Source: Caballeronia sp. BR00000012568055 (GTDB lineage Bacteria; Pseudomonadota; Gammaproteobacteria; Burkholderiales; Burkholderiaceae). From it: DNA of 64,000 bases. The stretch lies in NCBI RefSeq assembly GCF_029439455.1, contig NZ_JAQFVG010000248.1, positions 98,477 through 162,476 on the forward strand, given 5' to 3'. The stretch's first letter is position 1; each line of letters begins with the position of its first letter. Below are positions 53,969 through 62,394 of the stretch, in pieces. Under the pieces are notes generated by a model. That model saw only the letters and a program-made list of their open reading frames with translations, made no database searches and was not told the DNA's origin. A program made the position numbers and the translations under genes.

Positions 53969-54442
53969 GGCATTTTTCCAGGCTTCGACTCGACCTAGAA
54001 ATTACGTCATTAGGCATATTCCGATAAATAGTGCATCGGTGAAAACACTGTCCCGTTGTCACGAATAATCGGCGGCGGCCTGCGGGGCTTGGGTTTGCGG
54101 CGGATGCTGCGGTTTGAAGTGCCGCTCAGGTGGCTGTCATTCCCGCTTTTGTCCTACCGATGAAGCCACGTGGAGCCTTCACTGGCGAGGGTTTGCGCCG
54201 GTCCGTGTGTGCGGTGGAGGACCGCTCGGAAGCGTGCAAACGATAACGCATTCGGGCGAAAGCTGCCGAATGCGTCTGTAAGCTGCGTCGATGATGCGCG
54301 AAACCCACGCGCACGCCCGCCACACGCGGGTTTCCGCTTCTTTGAAAGGTTCTTGCGGACTGGCATCGAAACCTGCAAAAGAGTCCGTTGAACTCCATTC
54401 CCCGCGTAAGGCTATTGTTTGTCTGAGCTGAATAAACTTCGA
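53969..54442. other. Intergenic region with hairpin, possible repeated element
   Basis: About 470 bp between the DUF3331 gene and the ABC permease, both on the minus strand. Open frames here are short and compositionally odd. A 9-bp stem CGCATTCGG (54247-54255) pairs with CCGAATGCG (54266-54274), and AAACCC/GGGTTT arms at 54301-54333 form a weaker second structure. The stretch around 54150-54350 resembles degenerate intergenic repeats, but no second copy is present in the window to prove it. Confidence 0.4.
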
Positions 54443-55282
54443 TCAGCTTGCCACCGCCCGCGCCGCCGCACGACCGCGCAACCATTCGAGCGCCAGCAGC
54501 AGACTCGTCGAAAACACGATCAGAATGGTCGCCAGCGCCGCAATAGTCGGGCTGATATTTTCGCGGATGCCGGTGAACATCTGCCGGGGCAGCGTCGTTT
54601 GATCCGCGCCTGCGAGGAAGAGCGTGACGACGACTTCATCGAACGATGTCGCGAAGGCGAACAGCGCGCCCGAGATCACGCCCGGCGCGATCACCGGCAG
54701 CGTTACGCGGAAGAACGTGGTCAGCGGACTGGCACCGAGCGACTGACTCGCGCGCACGAGGTTGTGATTGAAGTTCTGCAAGGTCGCGCCGACCGTCGTG
54801 ACGACGAAGGGCACGCCGAGTGCCGCGTGCGCCAGAATCAGCCCGAAATACGTATTCGCGATGCCGAGCGGCGCAAAAAACAAATACATGCCGACGCCCA
54901 CGACGATCACCGGCACGATCATCGGCGAAATAAGCACGGCCATCAGCAGACTTTTGCCCGCGAAGTTGGCCTTGGTCAATCCGACCGCTGCGAGCGTGCC
55001 GAGAATAGTCGCGACGATGGTTGCAGACGGCGCAACGATAAAGCTGTTCTTCGCCGCCATACGCCATTCGGTGGACATGACGAGGTTGTGATACCAGCGC
55101 ATCGACCAACCGGGAATCGGGTAGACGAGGAAGGTGCTCGATGAAAACGACAGCGGCACGATTGCCAGTACGGGCAGGATCAGATATAGCAGCGTCAGCA
55201 CGCAGATGATGCGCAGCGCGAAGTACCAGACGCGCTCGATGGCGGATGTATGCGGCGCGAACATCGGTTTGGCGAGTTTCAT
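54443..55282 (-). CDS. Polyamine-type ABC transporter permease (PotC-like)
   Basis: A 279-residue inner-membrane permease with six predicted helices. It starts with a long N-terminal helix (RIICVLTLLYLILPVLAIVPLSF), and the EAA loop for ATPase contact reads LVRASQSLGASPLTTFFRVTLPVIAPGVISG. This is the PotC/PotI arrangement of polyamine importers. It follows the partner permease after 3 bp. Substrate is judged putrescine or spermidine from family only. Confidence 0.92.
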   Translation of the reverse strand: MKLAKPMFAPHTSAIERVWYFALRIICVLTLLYLILPVLAIVPLSFSSSTFLVYPIPGWSMRWYHNLVMSTEWRMAAKNSFIVAPSATIVATILGTLAAVGLTKANFAGKSLLMAVLISPMIVPVIVVGVGMYLFFAPLGIANTYFGLILAHAALGVPFVVTTVGATLQNFNHNLVRASQSLGASPLTTFFRVTLPVIAPGVISGALFAFATSFDEVVVTLFLAGADQTTLPRQMFTGIRENISPTIAALATILIVFSTSLLLALEWLRGRAAARAVAS

Positions 55283-55285
55283 TGC

Positions 55286-56557
55286 TTATCCCAGGCTGAC
55301 ATTGGCGCGCGTGAAGCGTCCGTAGACCACGTACAGCAGCAGCGTGGCCGCAAGCAGCAGCGCACCAAGCGCGCACGCCATGCCCCAGTTGATCGTCACG
55401 TTGGTGAAATAGGCGATGTAGTAACTCACCATCTGATCGTCCGGACCGCCGAGCAGCGCAGGCGTGATGTAGTAGCCGATCGCCAGAATGAACACCAGCA
55501 GCACGCCCGCGCCGATACCCGGATACGTCTGCGGCACATACACGCGCCAGAACGCCGCGAACGGATGACTGCCGAGCGATACCGCCGCGCGCTGATACGT
55601 AGGTGGCACCGACTTCATGACGCTGTAGAGCGGCAAAATCATGAAGGGCAGCAGGATATGCGTCATCGAGATATACACGCCGACGCGGTTGAACAACAGG
55701 CCGAGCGGCGAGCCGATCAAGCCTGCACCGATCAGCGCTTTATTCACCAGCCCTTCGCTTTGCAACAGCACGATCCACGCGGCCACGCGCACCAAAATCG
55801 ACGTCCAGAACGGAATCAGCACCAGCACCATCACAAGGTTGGCGCGGCGCACGGGCAGCGTCGAAATCCAGTAGGACAACGGATAGCCAAGCAGCAGCGC
55901 GAAAAACGTCACGGCCACGCCGATCACGAACGTTCGCCCGAACACATTCAGATAGATGGACTGGTCAGGATCCGCATGGACGATATTGCCGAAGCCGTCC
56001 TGTTTGTGATCGAGCGACGCGAGGAAATAGAACGGCGAGTAACGGCTCGCATTCTTCGCGATGGCCTGCCAGTAGACTGGATCGTTCCAGCGCTCGTCCA
56101 GTTCGATAATCTTCGCTTTGATCTGCGGCGAGGCGAGCGGCTTGCCGTCGTCGCCGGTCAGCGGCATCGCGCGGGCGGTTTTTGCAACCAGCGAGCGATA
56201 GCCGGGAATTTCGGTATTCAGGCGGCGGGCGAGTGCGCCCATTGCTTCGCCATCCTGAATCGTGGTGAGGTCGGCCGCGAGCGCCGCATACGCTTCATCC
56301 GATGGCGGCGCTTTGCGGTCCCACTTCGCCAGCGCCGCGCCCGTGTGCGGCAGCGCATTCGCAATCTCGGGGTTTTCGACCGCACGCGTCAGCAGCGCGC
56401 CGATCGGCACCACGAAAATCAGAAACAGAAAGATGGCCAGCGGCGCGATGAGCGTGAGCGCCATCGCGCGCTTCTTGGCATCGGCGAGCTTCAGTTCGCG
56501 CTTCAGACGCGCACTTGATTCGCGCGATTCCTCGGCGGGGATCGTCATGGTGTTCAC
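55286..56557 (-). CDS. Polyamine-type ABC permease (PotB-like) with large periplasmic insertion
   Basis: A 423-residue permease. The GTG at 56557 is preferred because GGAG lies 9 bases before it; the ATG three codons later (56548) is 18 bases away. Transmembrane helix 1 (residues about 31-60) is followed by about 145 residues without hydrophobic segments (61-205), rich in charged residues, before the remaining helices and the EAA loop YQRAAVSLGSHPFAAFWRVYVPQTYPGIGAG. Typical PotB is about 290 residues, so the extra domain accounts for the size. It could dock the binding protein or gate uptake. Order and spacing place it between the binding protein and PotC-like genes. Confidence 0.9.
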   Translation of the reverse strand: MNTMTIPAEESRESSARLKRELKLADAKKRAMALTLIAPLAIFLFLIFVVPIGALLTRAVENPEIANALPHTGAALAKWDRKAPPSDEAYAALAADLTTIQDGEAMGALARRLNTEIPGYRSLVAKTARAMPLTGDDGKPLASPQIKAKIIELDERWNDPVYWQAIAKNASRYSPFYFLASLDHKQDGFGNIVHADPDQSIYLNVFGRTFVIGVAVTFFALLLGYPLSYWISTLPVRRANLVMVLVLIPFWTSILVRVAAWIVLLQSEGLVNKALIGAGLIGSPLGLLFNRVGVYISMTHILLPFMILPLYSVMKSVPPTYQRAAVSLGSHPFAAFWRVYVPQTYPGIGAGVLLVFILAIGYYITPALLGGPDDQMVSYYIAYFTNVTINWGMACALGALLLAATLLLYVVYGRFTRANVSLG

Positions 56558-56614
56558 GCTTCGAGTCTCCTTCGGTGCGGTGGCATCGGATAAAGACGCC
56601 ACCGCCGCACACAC

Positions 56615-57652
56615 TTACTTCGTTGCCCACGCCGTGAAGCGTTGCTCCAGTTCATCGCCGTGATCGGTCCAGAACGCCATGTCCTGCAACACCGCGTTCT
56701 TCGCGTTCGCGGGCGAGTTCGGCATATCGGCCTGCGTCTTGGCGTCGAGCGAAGTGATCGCCGCCTTGTTCACCGGACCGTAGGCGATGTTCTGCGCATA
56801 AACCTGCTGCGGCTTCTGCGACAACGAATACGCGATGAACTGCGTCGCCACGTCCTTGTTCGGCGAGCCCTTCGGAATGGCCCAGTAGTCGAGGTCATAG
56901 ATACTGCCGTTCCACACGACCTTCAGGTTCTTGCCTTCCTTGCGCGCCGCGTCGATCCGGCCGTTATAGGCGGTGGACATCACGACATCGCCCGCGACGA
57001 GGAATAGCGGCGGCTGAGCGCCGGCTTCCCACCATTGAATATTCGGCTTCAGTTCGTCCAGCTTCTTGAACGCGCGATCCGCACCGGCCTTGGTGCCGAG
57101 TACCTTGTACACGTCCTTTGGCGCGACGCCATCGGCCATCAACGCGAATTCGAGGTTGTAGCGCGCACCCTTGCGCATGCCGCGCTTGCCGGGGAATTTC
57201 TTCGTATCCCAGAAGTCCGCCCAGCCGGCGGGCGCGCCCTTCAGCTTGTCCGCGTTATAGGCGAGCGCCGTGGACCACACGAAAAAGCCTGCGCCGCACG
57301 TCGCGGGCGATTCCGGCACGAGTTCCGATTTCTTCGCGATCTTCGACCAGTCGAGCTTTTCATACAGACCTTCGTCGCAGCCGCGTCCCAGATCGCCCGA
57401 TTCGACTTCCACGACATCCCAGTTCACATGCTTGGCTTCGACCATCGCCTTGACCTTGGCCTGCTCGCCGTTGTACTCGACGGCGGTGACCTTGTTCTTG
57501 GTCGATGCTCCGAACGGCTGATTGAACGCGACTTTCTGCGCATCGCCGTTGGCGCCGCCGAAATTGACGACGGTCAGCTCCGCCGCCTGCGCGACCGACG
57601 TGCCGAGAAGCGCGGCCGCCGCCGCCATGGAGCACAGTGCGAACTTCTTCAT
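56615..57652 (-). CDS. Extracellular solute-binding protein, PotD/PotF family
   Basis: A 345-residue periplasmic binding protein. The signal peptide is MKKFALCSMAAAAALLGTSV then AQA. Mature features are LTVVNFGGANGDAQKVAFNQPF, VEVESGDLGRGCDEGLYEKLDWSKI, FVWSTALAYNADKL and GPVNKAAITSL, as in spermidine/putrescine-type binding proteins. GGGAAAC-like sequence precedes the ATG at 57652. It is the partner of the ATPase upstream and the permeases downstream, giving a full importer in the order ATPase-SBP-permease-permease. Confidence 0.93.
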   Translation of the reverse strand: MKKFALCSMAAAAALLGTSVAQAAELTVVNFGGANGDAQKVAFNQPFGASTKNKVTAVEYNGEQAKVKAMVEAKHVNWDVVEVESGDLGRGCDEGLYEKLDWSKIAKKSELVPESPATCGAGFFVWSTALAYNADKLKGAPAGWADFWDTKKFPGKRGMRKGARYNLEFALMADGVAPKDVYKVLGTKAGADRAFKKLDELKPNIQWWEAGAQPPLFLVAGDVVMSTAYNGRIDAARKEGKNLKVVWNGSIYDLDYWAIPKGSPNKDVATQFIAYSLSQKPQQVYAQNIAYGPVNKAAITSLDAKTQADMPNSPANAKNAVLQDMAFWTDHGDELEQRFTAWATK

Positions 57653-57717
57653 GATGGTTTCCCTTGTCTGCCTGGTTTTATTGATGGAACTGCCGGTGGA
57701 GAACGCGAAGCCTTGGC

Positions 57718-58809
57718 TTACGCAAACACGCGAAGATGCTCGGGCGCGAATTCGAGCGCGATGGGCGCGCCGGGTGTAAATGAGTCGAGTGCGGCGGTGC
57801 CGAGCGGCACCTTGACGAAGCACTCGTCCTGCTCGCGCACGCCGCAGCGCATGCGTACGTGATCGCCGAAATAGATCAGACTGCGTGCTTCGCCGGCCAG
57901 CGCGTTGCGGGCGGCGCCATTGGCTGCGGCGGAAAGCTTCATGCGCTCCGGACGAATACACGCGACGGCGGGCGCGCCGGCCTTCGCTTTGGCGACATTC
58001 AGACCGGACAGACGCGTGCCGTCCGCCAGACGAATGGCGCAGTATTCGCCTTCCGTCTGCTCGATGGTGCCGCGCAACCGGTTACTGTCGCCGATAAAGT
58101 TCGCGACGAACTCGTTGCACGGCGCTTCGTAGAGATGATCGACGGTATCGAGTTGCTGGACGATGCCTTTATCGAACACGGCGACACGGTCCGACATGGT
58201 CAGCGCTTCGCCCTGATCGTGCGTCACATAGACAAAGGTCACGCCGAGCTTTTCATGCAGCGACTTGAGTTCGTACTGCATATGCTCGCGCAATTGTTTG
58301 TCGAGCGCGCCGAGCGGTTCGTCCATCAGCACGAGCTTCGGTTCGAACACCAGCGCACGCGCCAGCGCGATCCGCTGCTGCTGACCGCCCGACAATTGCG
58401 CCGGATAGCGCTTGGCGAAACTCTCCATGCGCACCATCTTCAACGCATTGTTCACGCGATGCGCGCGCTCCTCCGCCGACAGCTTGCGCACGGTCAGCGG
58501 ATATTCCACGTTCTGCTGCACCGACAGATGCGGAAACAGCGCGTAATTCTGAAACACCATGCCGATGTCGCGTTTGTGCGGTGGCACCTTGTTGAGCAGC
58601 TTGCCATCGAGCCAGATTTCGCCGCCGGTCGGGAATTCGAAACCGGCGAGCATCATCAGGCAGGTGGTCTTGCCCGAGCCGGACGGCCCGAGCAGCGTAA
58701 GGAACTCGCCCTGATAGATATCCAGATCCAGCGATTTGACTACGAGCGTCTCGCCGTCATACGTCTTGCGGACGCCGCGAAAGCTGACGATCACCTGATC
58801 CGATTTCAT
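57718..58809 (-). CDS. ABC transporter ATPase (PotA-like)
   Basis: A 363-residue ATPase of the polyamine importer class. Walker A is LLGPSGSGKTTCLMML, the Q-loop FQNYALFPHLSV, signature LSGGQQQRIALARAL, Walker B LVLMDEPLGALD and H-loop VYVTHDQGEAL. A C-terminal TOBE domain (residues about 280-363: NRLRGTIEQTEGEY, ACIRPERMKL) is typical of PotA/FbpC. GGAG lies before the ATG at 58809. First gene of the four-gene operon, divergent from a MocR regulator. Confidence 0.95.
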   Translation of the reverse strand: MKSDQVIVSFRGVRKTYDGETLVVKSLDLDIYQGEFLTLLGPSGSGKTTCLMMLAGFEFPTGGEIWLDGKLLNKVPPHKRDIGMVFQNYALFPHLSVQQNVEYPLTVRKLSAEERAHRVNNALKMVRMESFAKRYPAQLSGGQQQRIALARALVFEPKLVLMDEPLGALDKQLREHMQYELKSLHEKLGVTFVYVTHDQGEALTMSDRVAVFDKGIVQQLDTVDHLYEAPCNEFVANFIGDSNRLRGTIEQTEGEYCAIRLADGTRLSGLNVAKAKAGAPAVACIRPERMKLSAAANGAARNALAGEARSLIYFGDHVRMRCGVREQDECFVKVPLGTAALDSFTPGAPIALEFAPEHLRVFA

Positions 58810-58921
58810 CTTCGGTGTCTCCTTCGGAAAGCTGCTGTGCGGTTGTCTTGCCTTCTGCGTTTTGCAGTCAGGCGATACCCGGAAAAAATTTCCACTGCCT
58901 GCGATAACTATATCCTTGGAC

Positions 58922-58991
58922 GGTTCTACAATGTGGAGCCATTTCAATATTCAAAATGGAACCACTTGGTGCCGTCAAGCTGGTGGTTCTA
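58922..58991. promoter_or_regulatory. Candidate MocR operator: second 23-bp-spaced direct repeat
   Basis: Between the divergent ATPase and MocR genes, TGGAGCCATTT (58934-58944) and TGGAACCACTT (58957-58967) match at 9 of 11 bases and start exactly 23 bp apart, as in the first MocR promoter of this window. GGTTCTAC boxes flank at 58922 and 58984. Confidence 0.6.
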
Positions 58992-59009
58992 CGCGTCGGA
59001 AGCTAGCCA

Positions 59010-60512
59010 ATGGACACGATCATCCTCGCGGATTACCTCAGCACGCGGCTGGACCGCTCGCGCGGCGAACCGATGTATCGGCAAGTGCTGGAACATATGC
59101 AGCAGGCCATTCTGTCGGGCGAACTGCCGCCGGGCATGAAGCTGCCGAGTTCGCGTACGCTCGCGCTCGACCTCGGGATCGCGCGCAACACCGTGCTGCA
59201 CGTCTACGATCAGCTCACCGCCGAAGGCTATGTGACGACGACCACCGGCAGCGGCACCTATGTCGCCGATACCGCGCCGCGCGAAGCGGCCATCACCCGA
59301 GCGGAACCGGATACGCCGAGGAAGCCGTGCATGATTTCGCGGCGCGGCGAGCGGCTGGTCGGGCACGCGGGGGTATCGCCGAAACAGTGGGGCGCGTTTA
59401 TGCCGGGCGTACCGGATGTCGCCGAATTTCCGGCGCGCACGTGGAGCCGCTTGCAGGCGCGCTTGTGGAAGAAGCCCAATCCCGAATTGCTGACCTATGC
59501 GCCGGGCGGCGGATATCGGCCATTGCGGCGCGCGCTCGCGGATTACCTGCGCGTGGCGCGGTCGGTGAAGTGCGCGCCGGATCAGATCATTGTCACCACG
59601 GGGATTCATCAGTCGATCGATCTCTCCGTGCGTCTGCTTACCGATGTCGGTGATCGCGCGTGGGTCGAAGATCCATGCTACTGGGGCGCACGCAGCGTAC
59701 TGGAAGCATCGGGATTGACGCTCGCGCCCATTCCCGTCGATGACGAGGGCCTCAACCCGTCCGCGCGCGACATGGAAAAGCCACCGCGCGTGGCGCTGGT
59801 GACGCCGTCGCATCAGTATCCGCTGGGCATGGTGATGAGCCTCGCGCGGCGGCGCGCGTTGCTGGAGTTCGCGCGGCAGCACAGCGTGTGGATTATCGAA
59901 GACGATTACGACAGCGAGTTCCGCTATGGCAGCCGGCCGCTTTCCTCGCTGCAAGGACTCGACGATGCAGGGCAGGTCATCTACGTCGGCAGTCTCGGCA
60001 AGATGCTGTATCCCGGATTGCGGATGGGCTATATGGTTGTGCCCGAGCATCTCGTGGAGACATTTCGTGTCGGCGTGGCGGAGTTGTATCGCGAAGGGCA
60101 GTTGATGCAGCAGGCCATCCTCACGGAATTCATTCTGGATGGCCACCTCACTTCGCACGTGCGGCGCATGCGCGGACTGTACGGCGAGCGGCGCGAGATT
60201 CTGATCAACGCGATCCGCGCGCGCTTCGGCGACACACTCGCGGTGCGCGGCGACGAAGCGGGTCTGCACTTCGTGCTCGAATTACCCGGCGAAGCCGATG
60301 ATCGCGCCGTGACCGCGCAAGCATTGGGCGCAGGCGTGGTCACCCGGCCGCTGGTTAACTACTACATGAAGGAAGCCGATGCGCGACGCGGACTGATGCT
60401 CGGTTACGCATGCGTGCCCAATGAGCAGATCGCGCCGAACTTTTCGAAGCTGGCGGAGGTGATCGAACGCGAATTGACTGCTCCTAAGCAGAGAATTCGG
60501 CAACAAGCCTGA
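59010..60512 (+). CDS. MocR/PdxR-type GntR regulator with aminotransferase domain
   Basis: A 500-residue chimeric regulator. The GntR HTH (SRGEPMYRQVLEHMQQAILS, PPGMKLPSSRTLALDLGIARNTVLHVYDQL) is joined by a linker to a fold-type I aminotransferase-like domain: VTTGIHQSIDLSVRLLTDVGD, WVEDPCYWGARSV, LVTPSHQYPLGMVM, WIIEDDYDSEFRYGSRPL and the PLP-lysine context YVGSLGKMLYPGLRMGYMV. GGAAG lies 8 bases before the ATG at 59010. Divergent from the polyamine-type importer, it probably controls it in response to an amine or amino acid. Confidence 0.93.
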   Translation: MDTIILADYLSTRLDRSRGEPMYRQVLEHMQQAILSGELPPGMKLPSSRTLALDLGIARNTVLHVYDQLTAEGYVTTTTGSGTYVADTAPREAAITRAEPDTPRKPCMISRRGERLVGHAGVSPKQWGAFMPGVPDVAEFPARTWSRLQARLWKKPNPELLTYAPGGGYRPLRRALADYLRVARSVKCAPDQIIVTTGIHQSIDLSVRLLTDVGDRAWVEDPCYWGARSVLEASGLTLAPIPVDDEGLNPSARDMEKPPRVALVTPSHQYPLGMVMSLARRRALLEFARQHSVWIIEDDYDSEFRYGSRPLSSLQGLDDAGQVIYVGSLGKMLYPGLRMGYMVVPEHLVETFRVGVAELYREGQLMQQAILTEFILDGHLTSHVRRMRGLYGERREILINAIRARFGDTLAVRGDEAGLHFVLELPGEADDRAVTAQALGAGVVTRPLVNYYMKEADARRGLMLGYACVPNEQIAPNFSKLAEVIERELTAPKQRIRQQA

Positions 60513-60773
60513 TTACTCGCATCTAATCTGCCTCAGTAGTTTCCCGATGTTCGCAAAAACACCTTGCAAGTCTTATATAAAACTAAGTAAGGCATGAAAT
60601 TAGGAATTTCCGTGGTGCGAACAATGATTTCCCTCAATAAAATGCAATTCCCGATTTGACTTGCGTCGCGTAACGCGGAGGCGCGCTTACGTGCAAGTCT
60701 GAGGCTAGGGGCATCCTGAAAGACGACTCTTCAACGAAAGAGTCTCAATTACTATTACTTAGGAAAACGAATC
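60513..60773 (+). promoter_or_regulatory. Fimbrial operon promoter region and hairpin leader
   Basis: These 261 bp hold no gene. GACTCTT (60725-60731) pairs with AAGAGTC (60738-60744) across a 6-base loop within the likely 5' untranslated leader of fimA, and AGGA precedes the ATG. The hairpin may stabilise the abundant pilin mRNA. No invertible repeats indicating phase variation were found. Confidence 0.45.
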
Positions 60774-61322
60774 ATGAAAAAAATTGCAATGTCGTTGATC
60801 GCGGCTTCGATGGCGCTCGCAGGCGTGACGGCCCACGCTGCACCGACCAGCAATGGTGGCGTGCTGACCATTAACGGCCAGTTGGTCGCGAACACCTGTG
60901 ACGTCAGCGGTGAAGGTCAGGGCAACAACTTCACGGTGACGCTGCCGACGCTTGCAGCTTCGGAGCTGTCTGCTGCAGGCTCGACCGCTGGTTCCACGGG
61001 CTTCACCATCGCGCTGACGAACTGCGTGCCGAACACCGGTAATGTCCACACGTTCTGGGAATACGGCGCGAATACGCTGAGCGACGGCGCGCTGAAGAAC
61101 AACGGCACCGCAACGGCAGTGGAAGTTCAGCTCAGCGATTACAACGGCGCAGGACAGTTGCTTGACCTGAGCAAGGCTGACGGTGCTCAGGGCGCGCATA
61201 GCGTGGCGCTTGCCAGCGGCGCGGCCAATCTGAAGTACGCGGCTCAGTACTTCTCGCCGTTGGGTGGTGCAGGTGCAGGTACGGTGGCCACCACCGTGAC
61301 TTACTCGATCGTCTACCAGTAA
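60774..61322 (+). CDS. Type 1-like fimbrial major subunit (FimA family)
   Basis: A 182-residue pilin with signal peptide MKKIAMSLIAASMALAGVTA then HAA. The mature domain begins GGVLTINGQLVANTCDV and holds the conserved disulfide cysteines at residues 42 and 84 (LTNCVPNTG). The C-terminus TTVTYSIVYQ has the penultimate tyrosine motif used in donor-strand exchange and chaperone binding. It is first in the chaperone-usher operon. Confidence 0.93.
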   Translation: MKKIAMSLIAASMALAGVTAHAAPTSNGGVLTINGQLVANTCDVSGEGQGNNFTVTLPTLAASELSAAGSTAGSTGFTIALTNCVPNTGNVHTFWEYGANTLSDGALKNNGTATAVEVQLSDYNGAGQLLDLSKADGAQGAHSVALASGAANLKYAAQYFSPLGGAGAGTVATTVTYSIVYQ

Positions 61323-61350
61323 GCAATCGGTCGCGAGAAGCTTTCGCGCG

Positions 61351-61380
61351 GAAGGGCAGCGCCTGCGGGCGTTGCCTTTC
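61351..61380 (+). terminator. Attenuator-like hairpin between pilin and chaperone genes
   Basis: GGCAGCGCC (61355-61363) pairs with GGCGTTGCC (61368-61376), 9 bp with one G-T, loop TGCG, followed by TTTC. A smaller CGCGA/TCGCG stem lies at 61332-61348. Position between fimA and the chaperone suits partial termination, which would make the pilin more abundant than the assembly proteins. Confidence 0.65.
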
Positions 61381-61431
61381 TGCAGAAATCGTTTAGTGAA
61401 CCGTAATTTCGAACTGTTTTCGGCCGAGTCC

Positions 61432-62175
61432 ATGAGTACCAGGAAAGTCTTTATAAGTTTGTTGATGGCCGTCGTGGCGATCGCAGGCGCGCTATTGTCT
61501 TCGTCGAGCCGCGCGGCCGTCGTGATTGCCGGAACCCGTGTGGTCTACAACGCAGCCGACAGTGAAGTCACGCTCAAGCTGACCAATGCAGGGAAGCATC
61601 CCGCCCTGACTCAGGTGTGGCTCGACAAGGGCAACGCGGCGGAAGATCCAACCAAGCTGGACCTGCCGTTTCTGCTGACGCCCGCGCTTGCCCGGATCGA
61701 TCCGGACAAGTCGCAGACGGTGCGCATTGCCTATACGGGCGAGGCCCTGCCGCAGGATCGTGAAACGCTGTTCTGGTTCAATATGCTGGAAGTGCCGCCC
61801 AAGCCGCTCCAGGCTGAAACGGGCGCGAACTACGTGCAGCTGGCGTTTCGGTCGCGGATCAAGTTCTTCTTCCGGCCGTCCGGCTTGCCGGGCAATGCGG
61901 ACGACGCCCCAGGCAAACTCACATGGCGTCTTGTGACCGACAACGGCAAACCCGCGCTGCAAGTTTCGAATCCGACGCCTTATCACGTCACGATCATCGA
62001 AGCGAAAGTCGGCGCTGGCGATAAAGCACCGAAGTTCGATGAAGGCGGCATGGTCGAGCCTGGCGGTCAACTCGCGCTTCCGCTTTCCGGCACGCCCTCA
62101 GCCGACGGCACGATTTCATTCGCCACGCTCAACGATTACGGTGGCGCGATGAAACACGAAGCGAAGCTTCAGTAA
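61432..62175 (+). CDS. Periplasmic fimbrial chaperone (PapD family)
   Basis: A 247-residue chaperone of two immunoglobulin-like domains that donates a strand to pilins. The N-terminal signal ends SSSSRAAVV, followed by AGTRVVYNAADSEVTLKLTNAG with the conserved basic residue and the G1-strand region; NMLEVPPKP and LAFRSRIKFFFRPSGLPG are family hallmarks (the arginine anchors the subunit C-terminus). The ATG at 61432 is chosen because it begins the signal peptide; a GTG at 61396 is an alternative and the ribosome-binding site is weak. The usher gene follows after 219 bp. Confidence 0.92.
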   Translation: MSTRKVFISLLMAVVAIAGALLSSSSRAAVVIAGTRVVYNAADSEVTLKLTNAGKHPALTQVWLDKGNAAEDPTKLDLPFLLTPALARIDPDKSQTVRIAYTGEALPQDRETLFWFNMLEVPPKPLQAETGANYVQLAFRSRIKFFFRPSGLPGNADDAPGKLTWRLVTDNGKPALQVSNPTPYHVTIIEAKVGAGDKAPKFDEGGMVEPGGQLALPLSGTPSADGTISFATLNDYGGAMKHEAKLQ

Positions 62176-62394
62176 TCGCCATGGCCGCATCTCACTCCCC
62201 TAACTGACACACGCCTGCCAAAGCGGCGCTGAGCGCCCGAGTCCTCCGTAGTCCCGTCGGGTAAGGACGGGCGCGGCTTCGAGCGTCCGGTGCCATTCAG
62301 GTAACTCCACCAGATCGTCGAAAGTGTGCAGATCTTGATGCCAATGCGTTCTCGCATCGGCAAGGGCTGGCTCACGCCTCGATTCCGGCTCATC

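Noticed and set aside
54126-54485. 119-codon frame on the minus strand after the ABC permease
   Set aside because: It overlaps the permease 3' end in another frame, starts without a signal and has low-complexity basic composition; kept only as a possible remnant.
60513-60773. Invertible phase-variation switch for the fimbrial operon
   Set aside because: No pair of inverted repeats flanks the promoter and no recombinase gene is in the window.
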